Below, piece after piece: positions 17,001 to 24,683 of a stretch of DNA of 64,000 bases. Below the pieces are notes generated by a model. That model did not search any database and was not told the origin of the DNA. It was given only the letters and a program-made list of their open reading frames with translations. How positions within the stretch are numbered: the first letter of the stretch is position 1; each line of letters starts with the position of its first letter. Made by a program: the position numbers and the translations under genes. Source of the DNA: Paenibacillus rubinfantis (GTDB lineage: Bacteria; Bacillota; Bacilli; Paenibacillales; Paenibacillaceae); the NCBI RefSeq assembly GCF_001486505.1, contig NZ_LN909065.1, positions 868,001-932,000 on the forward strand, given 5' to 3'.

Positions 17001-19082
17001 TTATGCCCAAACCAGTTTCCCGAAATCGGCAAACGCTTGGAGATCTTCATCGATGGCGGCTAACAGGGCTAAACGATTCGTCCGAACCGCATCGTCCTCC
17101 GCCATAACCATCACAGCATCAAAGAAGACTGTAATCGCTTCTCTTAAACCGCTGATTAACTCCAGTGCACCAGCCGCATCACGCGAAGCCAGCGTATCCC
17201 GGTACTTCTCCGAAACCGAACGCCAAGCCTCATACAGCGCTTGTTCCGCCGGTTCGTTTAACAGATCGGAACGAACCTTCTCTCCCGTAGCTTTCGCCGC
17301 CAGGTTGCTCACCCGTCCAAACGATTCGACGGTTGATTTGAAATCTTCCTTCCCGTTTACCGCATCCATCAACGCCTTGCCGCGGGCTACCGATGAGACG
17401 ACATCGTCATATCCGGCAGACAGAACGGCATCCACAACGTCGTAACGCAGATTCTCGTCCGAAAGCGTCTTTCTCACGCGGAGTCCGAAGAATTCCATCA
17501 GGTCCTTCAAGACCTCTTCTTCACTGCGTTTGAGTCCGCGGAATTGTTGATGGGTTTCCAGTGCCAGTTTAAAAATATCGGTGAGCGAAACGGACAGCTG
17601 GTGCTCGACGATGATCTGCACGATACCCGCCGCTTGACGACGCAATCCGTACGGATCCTGCGAGCCGGTGGGAATGATCCCGATCGAGAAACACCCGGCG
17701 ATCGTGTCGATTTTGTCGGCGATGCTGACGATCGAACCAACGGCCGAAGCCGGTACGGCATCATCGGCAAACCGCGGCTGATAATGCTCAAATACACCTT
17801 TCGCCACCGCTTCGGGTTCGCCTGCTTTGCGGGCATAATCCTCCCCCATAACCCCTTGCAATTCAGGGAATTCATAAACCATTTGCGTTACCAGGTCGAA
17901 CTTGCAAATTTCCGCCGTACGTGCGGCAGCTTCCGCTGTTCCGGTATCGGTGCCAAGCATCGTTGCCAGCTTCTCCGTGTTGCGGCGAATGCGGCGCACC
18001 TTATCCCCGATCGTGCCGAGTTCTTCATGGAACACGATGCTTTCCAGCTTGGACAACGCGTCCTTGATCGCCAGCTTCTGATCTTCCTCATAGAAGAATT
18101 TCGCGTCGGACAAGCGAGCACGAAGCACCTTCTCGTTGCCGCGAGCGATGACGTCCAGCGAAGTGTTATTGCCGTTACGCACCGTTACAAAGTAAGGAAG
18201 CAGGTTGCCTTGCTCGTTCAGCACCGGGAAATACCGCTGGTGCTCACGCATCGAGGTGATCAGTACCTCCTGCGGAATGTTCAGGAACGATTCCTCGAAC
18301 GTTCCGAATAGGACGGTTGGCGTTTCCACCAGGAACAGGACTTCCTCCAGCAAATCTTCCTTCACGGCGATATGCCAGCCTTTTTCTTTAGCCAAAGCAT
18401 CGATTTGGTTCTGGATCAAGGTCTGACGCTCATTGACGTCTGCGATGACGTGTTGGGCACGCAGCGTTTCTACGTAAGCCGCCGGCTCTGTAATCACCGT
18501 TTCGGTTCCAAGGAACCGATGTCCCCGCGTAACGTTGCTGGACTTCACGCCAGCGATTTCCAGATCGATCACGTCTTTGCCAAACAACGCTACCATCCAG
18601 CGAATCGGGCGCACGAATTTAAATTCGTAATTCCCCCAACGCATGTTCTTCGGAAAATTCATCGCCTGCAAAATGCCCAACAATCCCTCAGCAACCAGGC
18701 TTGACGTCTCTACGCCGATCCGGCTCTTGCTCACGTACACATACTCGGTGCCGCCAACCTCGCGGAACGTAAACTGCTCCGGACTCGCTCCCTGGCTGCG
18801 GGCAAACCCCAGCGCCGCTTTGCTCCATTCGCCGTTTTCGTCAAGGGCGATTTTGCGCGAAGGCCCTTTGACCTCTTCATGCACGTCCTCTTGCTTCTCC
18901 GCCACGTCTTTGACGAGAATGGCCAAGCGACGTGGCGTTGCATAAGCTTCCACCGCTCCGTGTTGAATTACAGATTCCTCCAGCCACTTCACCGTACGCT
19001 CCTTCAATTGCTCCGTCGCGCTGCGGATGAACCGGGCCGGCATTTCCTCCAAACCGATCTCAAACAATAGATCCTTAGCCAC
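17001..19082 (-). CDS. glyS: Glycyl-tRNA synthetase beta subunit
   Basis: The beta chain of the bacterial (alpha2-beta2) glycyl-tRNA synthetase, 693 residues, needed for tRNA binding. It opens with [18 protein letters not shown], and contains the YATPRRLAI and [16 protein letters not shown] motifs. The HD-like helical middle includes [15 protein letters not shown] and [14 protein letters not shown]. The GTG start at 19082 is inside the 3' end of glyQ (8-bp overlap), giving translational coupling. A longer frame upstream of the GTG overlaps glyQ and is not coding. Confidence 0.97.
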   Translation of the reverse strand: MAKDLLFEIGLEEMPARFIRSATEQLKERTVKWLEESVIQHGAVEAYATPRRLAILVKDVAEKQEDVHEEVKGPSRKIALDENGEWSKAALGFARSQGASPEQFTFREVGGTEYVYVSKSRIGVETSSLVAEGLLGILQAMNFPKNMRWGNYEFKFVRPIRWMVALFGKDVIDLEIAGVKSSNVTRGHRFLGTETVITEPAAYVETLRAQHVIADVNERQTLIQNQIDALAKEKGWHIAVKEDLLEEVLFLVETPTVLFGTFEESFLNIPQEVLITSMREHQRYFPVLNEQGNLLPYFVTVRNGNNTSLDVIARGNEKVLRARLSDAKFFYEEDQKLAIKDALSKLESIVFHEELGTIGDKVRRIRRNTEKLATMLGTDTGTAEAAARTAEICKFDLVTQMVYEFPELQGVMGEDYARKAGEPEAVAKGVFEHYQPRFADDAVPASAVGSIVSIADKIDTIAGCFSIGIIPTGSQDPYGLRRQAAGIVQIIVEHQLSVSLTDIFKLALETHQQFRGLKRSEEEVLKDLMEFFGLRVRKTLSDENLRYDVVDAVLSAGYDDVVSSVARGKALMDAVNGKEDFKSTVESFGRVSNLAAKATGEKVRSDLLNEPAEQALYEAWRSVSEKYRDTLASRDAAGALELISGLREAITVFFDAVMVMAEDDAVRTNRLALLAAIDEDLQAFADFGKLVWA

Positions 19083-19968
19083 GTGCGGCACCCCCTTTCT
19101 GAAGCATCGGGAAGCCAAGCTTCTCGCGTTCCTCCAAGTAAGTCGCGGCAACCTGGCGTGCCAAATTCCGCACCCGCGTGATATATCCCGTTCGTTCGGT
19201 GACGCTGATCGCGCCGCGGGCATCCAGCAGGTTAAACGTATGCGAGCATTTCAGGACATAGTCGTAAGCCGGGTACACCAGGTGCTGCTCCATCGCTTTG
19301 TTTGCTTCCTGCTCGTACATGTTGAATAGCGTAAACAGCATTTTCACGTCGGAGATTTCAAACGTGTATTTGGAATGCTCATATTCCGCTTGATGAAAAA
19401 CATCGCCGTACGACGTCCCGTCCACCCATTCGAGATCAAATACATTCTCTTTGTCTTGGATATAAGAGGCCAGGCGCTCCATCCCGTAGGTGATTTCCAC
19501 GGCGACCGGATTCGTTTCGATCCCGCCGACCTGCTGGAAGTACGTAAACTGCGTCACTTCCATGCCGTCCAGCCAAACTTCCCAGCCGAGGCCCCAAGCG
19601 CCTAAGCCCGGATGCTCCCAGTTATCTTCGACGAAGCGGATGTCATGCTCCAGCGGGTTGATGCCCAGCCGATTTAAGCTCTCCAGGTAAATCTCCTGGA
19701 TATTATCCGGCGACGGCTTCATGATGACTTGGAATTGGTGATGCTGGTACAGTCGGTTTGGGTTCTCCCCATAACGGCCGTCCGCCGGGCGCCGGGAAGG
19801 CTCAACGTAAGCTACGTTCCACGGCTCAGGGCCAATCGAACGCAAGAACGTCATCGGGTTCAGCGTCCCCGCCCCTTTTTCCACATCATACGGCTGCACG
19901 ACGATACAATTCTGTTCTGCCCAGAACTGCTGCAGCGTCAAAATCATTTGTTGAAAGTTAATACTCAT
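19075..19968 (-). CDS. glyQ: Glycyl-tRNA synthetase alpha subunit
   Basis: The catalytic alpha chain of the tetrameric glycyl-tRNA synthetase, 297 residues, class II. Hallmarks are [44 protein letters not shown] (motif 2 region), [20 protein letters not shown] and [10 protein letters not shown] (motif 3). Expression is controlled by the glycine T-box just upstream. The start has a GAGG seven bases ahead. Confidence 0.98.
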   Translation of the reverse strand: MSINFQQMILTLQQFWAEQNCIVVQPYDVEKGAGTLNPMTFLRSIGPEPWNVAYVEPSRRPADGRYGENPNRLYQHHQFQVIMKPSPDNIQEIYLESLNRLGINPLEHDIRFVEDNWEHPGLGAWGLGWEVWLDGMEVTQFTYFQQVGGIETNPVAVEITYGMERLASYIQDKENVFDLEWVDGTSYGDVFHQAEYEHSKYTFEISDVKMLFTLFNMYEQEANKAMEQHLVYPAYDYVLKCSHTFNLLDARGAISVTERTGYITRVRNLARQVAATYLEEREKLGFPMLQKGGAARG

Positions 19969-20030
19969 TGGCGAACCTCATCTCCTAACCTTCAGGTTTG
20001 TTCAGCAAGCATGGACTAGTAGGCAATAAT

Positions 20031-20292
20031 AAAAAGCTCCCGCCTCTACGCCTGCTGTCAGACGTAGGGACGAGAGCTGTAAGTTCCCGCGGTTCCACCC
20101 TACTTGATTTACCGTAGCCGCCTATCGGTGACCCTTGCCGGTAAATCCGCTTTTCACGATCGGTTCATGCTCCCGGGCTGCCGTTTCACAAGACCGTCTA
20201 TCCGGGCTCTCACCACCCCCGGTCGCTTGATCAACCCGTAGATTCTTGTTGGGCTGACTTCATAGACCACGCCTCGTTACTCTTCCCGTTCA
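20031..20292 (-). promoter_or_regulatory. T-box riboswitch (glycine, GGC specifier) controlling glyQS
   Basis: Read on the minus strand, the leader has the AGTA bulge (AAGAGTAACG), the distal stem I sequence GGGGGTGGTGAGAGCC, and a specifier loop with GGC at 20182-20180 followed by A. The canonical T-box AGGGTGGAACCGCGGG follows at 20087-20101. It ends in a terminator hairpin (AGCTCTCG...GGGAGCT, then TTTTTATTATT) at 20031-20078. Uncharged tRNA-Gly should stabilise the antiterminator and permit glyQS transcription. Confidence 0.95.
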
Positions 20293-20312
20293 ACGCACAG
20301 AAATTCTTTTAT

Positions 20313-20341
20313 ATATTAACTAATTTTATCTTGTTCGTCAA
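20313..20341 (-). promoter_or_regulatory. Sigma-A promoter of the glyQS T-box transcript
   Basis: TTGACG (20336-20341) and TAATAT (20313-20318) are separated by 17 bases. The -35 hexamer contains the TGA stop codon of recO, so glyQS transcription begins right at the end of recO. Confidence 0.8.
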
Positions 20342-21087
20342 ATTTCATACTTGTCCAGCTGGTCAAGAAAATGACGCGATTTCAGCTTAACGCCTAACTG
20401 CATATCCATAAAGGCGCGCATTACGGTCTTTAGCTCCCGCTTCGTCTCTTCTTTGACCTCCACGTTCCCGAGCCGGCGCAGGTCCATCTTTTCGAAAAGC
20501 ATCAGTAGTTTGAGAACCCCCGGCGACACCTGCATGGCGGCAGGATCCTGATGACGGCAGGTACGGCACAACCTTCCGCCCAGCCTCGGGCTAACATAAG
20601 TCGAATCATCGACTCGGCCACAGGAGACGCAACTCTCAATCGAAGGACCGTAACCGGCGGCCTGCAAGATTTTCATCTCAAACAGATGGATGACGATCTG
20701 CGGATCTTTGCCGGAGGACAGCCCTTCAAGGCAAGCCTTCAGTTGGGTATACCAGAAGCTGCCGACCTCCTCATCCTGCAGCGTCTTATCGAGCAACTCG
20801 CAGGCATAGGAGGCATAGGCCGCCAAAAAAAGATCCTCACGCAAAGAAAAGTGAGACTCGATCATCTCACCCTGGTTTAAGGTGCCCAAACCGCCGTTTT
20901 GGCGGAAGAACACGTATTCTCCATGTGTAAAAAGCTGCGTCAGGGCCGCGTGGCGGCTCTTGACCTTCTTTGCGCCGCGCACCAGTACCCCGATTTTTCC
21001 GCTTGTTTCGGTGCATAATGTAATAATTTTATTGCCTTCCCCATAATCCATGCTGCGGATGACGATTCCTTCCACTCTGTAGAGCAT
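20338..21087 (-). CDS. recO: DNA repair protein RecO
   Basis: RecO helps load RecA on SSB-covered DNA in the RecFOR pathway. The 249-residue protein has an N-terminal OB fold (YRVEGIVIRSMDYGEGNKIITL), a helical middle, and a C4 zinc motif, CVSCG near 153-157 and CRTCRH near 176-181. The order glyQ, recO, yqzL, era is the B. subtilis arrangement. The stop codon overlaps the glyQS -35 box. Confidence 0.95.
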   Translation of the reverse strand: MLYRVEGIVIRSMDYGEGNKIITLCTETSGKIGVLVRGAKKVKSRHAALTQLFTHGEYVFFRQNGGLGTLNQGEMIESHFSLREDLFLAAYASYACELLDKTLQDEEVGSFWYTQLKACLEGLSSGKDPQIVIHLFEMKILQAAGYGPSIESCVSCGRVDDSTYVSPRLGGRLCRTCRHQDPAAMQVSPGVLKLLMLFEKMDLRRLGNVEVKEETKRELKTVMRAFMDMQLGVKLKSRHFLDQLDKYEI

Positions 21088-21127
21088 TTCATTTCCCCCA
21101 AACTCGCCTCTCCCGCCAACCTCGGTA

Positions 21128-21265
21128 TTACTCGGCTTCTTCCTCTACGATCAGCTCTTCGGCAGCCGCAGCCTCCTCCTCATACGGGTCGCTGGCTTCC
21201 TTATAAAGCAAGTAAGCATCGACATCTCCAGTCATCGCAAAATACTTCCACGAAAAATCTCGCAT
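21128..21265 (-). CDS. YqzL-like small protein
   Basis: A 45-residue protein starting MRDFSWKYFAMTGDVDAYLL and ending in an acidic Glu/Ala-rich tail (YEEEAAAAEEL...EEEAE). The N-terminus has the aromatic F-W...F..TG..D.YLL..KE pattern of B. subtilis YqzL, which also lies between recO and era. GAAAGGGTG precedes the ATG. Function unknown. Because of its length it is easily missed, but context and sequence both support it. Confidence 0.8.
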   Translation of the reverse strand: MRDFSWKYFAMTGDVDAYLLYKEASDPYEEEAAAAEELIVEEEAE

Positions 21266-21430
21266 TCGTATTCACCCTTTCTTCGGAAATGACGCCTGCA
21301 TCTTCAAAGATAGGATGTGCGCATGAACGGGATCTATGCGTTGCAATAACTCCCAGTATAAAAGGAGGGTCATAACGTCGACCTTCTCGGTGCTGCAGCC
21401 GACTTTTTCAACTTAATTTGAAAGAATACC

Positions 21431-22333
21431 TTAAACGTCCTTATGGAATCCGAGATCCTTCAGGATCCGATCTTGGTTGCGCCAGTCTTTCTTCACCTTG
21501 ACCCATAACTCGAGAAAAATCTTCGAACCCAGGAGGTTCTCGATGTCTTGCCGTGCCAGCTTGCCTACTTCTTTCAGCAGGGCCCCCTGCTTACCGATAA
21601 TGATCCCTTTCTGGGAATCACGCTCAACGAAAATCACCGCGGAAATGTACACCACACCGTTCTCCTGCACGCGCATGTCCTCAATCGTAACGGCGATAGA
21701 GTGCGGTACCTCCTCGCGGGTCAGATGCAGAATTTTCTCGCGGATCAATTCGGCGCAGACGAACTGTTCCGGATGGTCGGTGACCTGATCCTCCGGATAA
21801 TACTGCGGGCCTTCCGGGAGGTATTTGCCGATTTGCTCCAGCAGCGTGTTCACGTTGTTGCCGAGCATCGCCGAAATCGGCACGATTTCGCTGAATGGGT
21901 GAAGCTTGCTGTACTCCTCGATCAGCGGCAGTAGTTGCTCCGGCGCCACGCGGTCGATTTTGTTCAGCACCAGGATGACCGGCGTGCGCAAATCCTTCAG
22001 CCGCTCGATAATAAAGCGGTCCCCGCCGCCCAGCCCCTCCGCGGCATCCACAAGGAACAACACCGCTTCGACTTCGCCAAGCGTGTTCAACGCTGTCGTG
22101 TTCATATAGTCGCCAAGCTTCGATTGGCGTTTATGGATCCCCGGTGTATCCAGAAACACGATCTGCATCTCTTCCGAGGTATAAACGCCGTGAATTTTAT
22201 TCCGCGTCGTTTGCGGTTTATCGGACATAATGGCGATCTTCTGCCCAATGATGTGGTTCATCAGCGTGGATTTGCCCACATTCGGCCGTCCAACAATCGC
22301 CACGAAGCCGGATTTGAATTTTGCTTTTGCCAT
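21431..22333 (-). CDS. era: Ribosome-assembly GTPase Era
   Basis: Era binds the 3' end of 16S rRNA during 30S maturation. The 300-residue protein has a G domain with [12 protein letters not shown] (G1), the KPQTTRN switch, DTPGIHK (G3) and NKIDR (G4). The C-terminal KH domain has the [19 protein letters not shown] loop near 250-270. The start Met-Ala-Lys has GAAAGGAA upstream. The 5' flank is a 963-bp repeat-rich gap rather than the close linkage to cdd seen in B. subtilis. Confidence 0.97.
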   Translation of the reverse strand: MAKAKFKSGFVAIVGRPNVGKSTLMNHIIGQKIAIMSDKPQTTRNKIHGVYTSEEMQIVFLDTPGIHKRQSKLGDYMNTTALNTLGEVEAVLFLVDAAEGLGGGDRFIIERLKDLRTPVILVLNKIDRVAPEQLLPLIEEYSKLHPFSEIVPISAMLGNNVNTLLEQIGKYLPEGPQYYPEDQVTDHPEQFVCAELIREKILHLTREEVPHSIAVTIEDMRVQENGVVYISAVIFVERDSQKGIIIGKQGALLKEVGKLARQDIENLLGSKIFLELWVKVKKDWRNQDRILKDLGFHKDV

Positions 22334-22469
22334 AATAGAGTTCCTTTCGTCATGACCGGGTCAGTTCCTCTGACCGTTTCGTCGGTTGTTGTTGGTTCTG
22401 TTGCCCGTTTTGCTGGGAGGCTATACAAGGGTAACATGGGCTCGACCTCGGCGTTGCTCCATGTTGCAT

Positions 22470-22728
22470 CCGTTGGTTCGAGCGCCTTAAGTGGTTCTTT
22501 GCGCTTCCGTTCCGTTGGAGCTCGAGCGTCTCTGTGGCTCATTGCGCTAACGCTCCGTTGGCTCTTGAGCGTCTCTGTAGCTCATTGCGCTACCGCTCCG
22601 TTGGCTCTTGAGCGTCTCTGTGGCTCATTGCGCTACCGCTCCGTTGGCTCTTGAGCGTCTCAGTGGCTCATTGCGCTACCGCTCCGTTGGCTCTCGAGCG
22701 TCTCTGTGGCTCATTGCACCTCCGGTCC
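22470..22728. repeat. 43-bp tandem repeat array upstream of era
   Basis: Repeats beginning CCGTTGG start at 22512, 22555, 22598, 22641, 22684 and 22727, exactly 43 bp apart. A degenerate unit precedes them at 22470. The unit includes TTGGCTCTTGAGCGTCTCTG and TGGCTCATTGCGCTACCGC. The four central units differ by only a few bases. The period is not a multiple of three and no gene spans it. There are no spacers, so it is not CRISPR. Confidence 0.9.
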
Positions 22729-22777
22729 GTTGGCTCGAACCTCCGCTGATCCTTGCCGGTATCCCACAAACTATATC

Positions 22778-22960
22778 TAACGGACCGTAATGACCTTATT
22801 GGTCCATTTCCCGGCTATTTCCCGTTCTAACGGACTCCAGGTACCTTATTTCCACTTCACAGCAGCCATTTGTTGCTTTTCGTCCGAAATAACGTCTCCT
22901 GAGTCCGTTAGAATGCGCTCGCACTCCTATGCAGAACAATAACGTCTCTGGTGTCCGTTA
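22778..22960. repeat. Four-unit palindromic intergenic element, family 1, copy 2
   Basis: Four 23-bp units start at 22778, 22828, 22888 and 22938 (spacing 50, 60, 50). The first two begin TAACGGAC and end CCTTATT. The last two are inverted, beginning AATAACGTCTC and ending GTCCGTTA. The inner pair spans 83 bp, exactly as in the copy at 13015-13198. The first gap contains ATTTCCCGGCTATTTCCC, the complement of the motif in the last gap of copy 1. Confidence 0.88.
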
Positions 22961-22984
22961 GCACACGCTCTCTCGACCGAGTCC

Positions 22985-23302
22985 AAGATTCGTCGGAGCG
23001 GAGCGTACGTTTTGGGTACGTGAGCACCGGAAGGCCCGGCTGAATCCAAGATTCGACGTCGAATCCGCATCAGCGCCCCCACTTCGTGATCCAAGGCCGA
23101 CTTTTTGAACTACCGCTTCCAATAAAGGTTCAAAAAGGCGGGTTTGCAGCACCGAGAAGGTTGGATGAAGCTAGGGTCTGAGGAGCGGAGCGTACGTTTT
23201 GGGTACGTGAGCACCGGAAGGCCCGGCTGAATCCAAGATTCGACGTCGAATCCACATCAGTGCCCTCACTTCGTGATCCAAAGCCGCCTTTTTGAACTAC
23301 AG
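22985..23302 (+). repeat. Dispersed repeat (about 145 bp), two copies 187 bp apart
   Basis: The block GGAGCGGAGCGTACGTTTTG, then GGTACGTGAGCACCGGAAGG and CCAAGATTCGACGTCGAATC, occurs at about 22995-23110 and again from 23182. The second copy runs into the cdd stop region. Between them is AGCACCGAGAAGGTTGGATG. The same blocks occur on the opposite strand twice at 53312-53600. The 963-bp gap between era and cdd holds only this, the four-unit element and the tandem array; no gene is seen. Confidence 0.85.
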
Positions 23303-23707
23303 CTTCTCGTCCAGATTGGAGGGGGCGAAGGCGTAGGGAAGCAACTCCCGCACCGTCGTTTGGCGGATGTCGCCTTTGAGGTTGCCCAGGATCACGGGCA
23401 TGTCCGGACCGCACAGCTCCAGCAGCACCTGACGGCAAACGCCGCAGGGCGCAACCGGCTCCTCCGTATCGGCCACGACGGCGATCGCTTGAAAGCTCCC
23501 GGGCCGATGGCCGTCAGCGACCGCCCGAAACATTGCGGTACGTTCCGCGCAGTTCCCCGGGGTGTACGCCGCATTTTCCACGTTGCAGCCACGATGAACA
23601 TGGCCTTGGCTGTCGAGCAGCGCAGCGCCGACACCAAATTCCGAGTACGGAATATAAGCCGCTTTGCGGGCTTCGATGGCTTCTTGCATTAACTGTCCGT
23701 AATCCAT
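23297..23707 (-). CDS. cdd: Cytidine deaminase
   Basis: Converts cytidine and deoxycytidine to uridines in pyrimidine salvage. The 136-residue enzyme has the zinc site typical of the small homotetrameric form: GNCAERTAMFRA (Cys and catalytic Glu) and PCGVCRQVLLEL (two Cys). YIPYSEFGVGAALL near residues 18-31 forms the substrate pocket. AAGGAGATG precedes the start. The last codons and stop lie inside a dispersed repeat, so the C-terminal FAPSNLDEKL may be variable. Confidence 0.96.
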   Translation of the reverse strand: MDYGQLMQEAIEARKAAYIPYSEFGVGAALLDSQGHVHRGCNVENAAYTPGNCAERTAMFRAVADGHRPGSFQAIAVVADTEEPVAPCGVCRQVLLELCGPDMPVILGNLKGDIRQTTVRELLPYAFAPSNLDEKL

Positions 23708-23805
23708 ATTCCTATCATCTCCTTAATAAAGGCAAAATAAGTACGGGAATGCGGTGCAAACCCTCCGACACACCCGACACACCTCAGGCTTGAACCTAAG
23801 CTGCC

Positions 23806-24180
23806 TTAACGAAATCCCAACCAGCTCATCACCGGTTCGTAGAAGATCAAAACCCCGATCGCTATGGCAAAAACCGCTGCGACCAGCACGGCCCCGGCCG
23901 CGGCATCCTTGGCGATTTTGCCAAGACGATGCCACTCCGGGGCTGCGAGATCAACGACGGCTTCGATCGCCGTATTGACAAGCTCAAGCGAGATGACCAA
24001 GGCGATAATGAGCAACAGCAAGGCTATGTCTCTTACGGGAAGGGACAATGCAATCGCTGCAGCAATCACAATAACGGCCGCCACGCAATGGAACCGCAAA
24101 TGACGTTGGGTCTTATACGAGGTGACGATCCCCTCCAGTGCGTAACGAAAGGACGAAAACCCGCGTCGAGACGGCTTCAT
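23806..24180 (-). CDS. dgkA: Diacylglycerol/undecaprenol kinase, DgkA family
   Basis: A 124-residue, three-helix membrane kinase. It carries the DgkA signature ELVNTAIEAVVDL near residues 66-78 and the conserved N-terminal RYALEG and QRHLRFH stretch. In Gram-positives this family phosphorylates undecaprenol for cell-wall lipid recycling, which is the likely activity. Its start overlaps the ybeY stop by one base (TGATG). Order pgpH, ybeY, dgkA, cdd, era matches B. subtilis. Confidence 0.93.
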   Translation of the reverse strand: MKPSRRGFSSFRYALEGIVTSYKTQRHLRFHCVAAVIVIAAAIALSLPVRDIALLLLIIALVISLELVNTAIEAVVDLAAPEWHRLGKIAKDAAAGAVLVAAVFAIAIGVLIFYEPVMSWLGFR

Positions 24181-24683
24181 CAGCGAACAAGCCCCACCTC
24201 GGCAAGCGCCGCTTCCTGTTTGCCCATCATTTCCGCTTCGCTGGCGGCGTCTTGATGATCGTAACCCAGCAGATGTAAAAAGCCATGCACAAACAGAAAT
24301 CCGATTTCCCGCTCCAGCGAATGACCGTATTCCTCACTTTGGGCTTTCGCGCGGTCGACCGAGATGATAATATCCCCAAGCACGTCGGTCAAATCGTCCA
24401 GCTCCTCGTCTTCTTCGAGCTCATAGACGATTTCCGGCTCCTCCTCCAGCGATTCGTTCATCGCAAATGACAGCACATCCGTCGGTCGGTCGATGCCACG
24501 ATAATCGCGGTTAAGCTCGTGGATTGCTTCATCGTCCACAAACGTCAGCGCAACTTCCCCCTCGGTTATGCCCTCCGCTTGTCCTGCGATTTGCAGCACC
24601 CGTTCCAAAAGATCGATCAGTTCCTGCCCGACCTCGATTTTATCCTGCTCATTGCTCCAAGCCAGCTGTAGGCCCATTAACAT
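24180..24683 (-). CDS. ybeY: rRNA maturation endoribonuclease YbeY
   Basis: A 167-residue metallo-endoribonuclease for 16S 3'-end maturation and ribosome quality control. The zinc motif H-x3-H-x5-H is HGFLHLLGYDHQ near residues 131-142. The conserved RGIDRPTDVLSFAM precedes it. An acidic insert (EEEPEIVYELEEDEELDDL) is longer than in E. coli. The start lies inside the 3' end of pgpH (35-bp overlap) with AGGGGG upstream. Confidence 0.95.
   Translation of the reverse strand: MLMGLQLAWSNEQDKIEVGQELIDLLERVLQIAGQAEGITEGEVALTFVDDEAIHELNRDYRGIDRPTDVLSFAMNESLEEEPEIVYELEEDEELDDLTDVLGDIIISVDRAKAQSEEYGHSLEREIGFLFVHGFLHLLGYDHQDAASEAEMMGKQEAALAEVGLVR

Noticed and set aside
22470-22728. Tandem 43-bp repeats considered as a CRISPR array
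   Set aside because: Units are directly adjacent with no unique spacers, and no cas genes are nearby.
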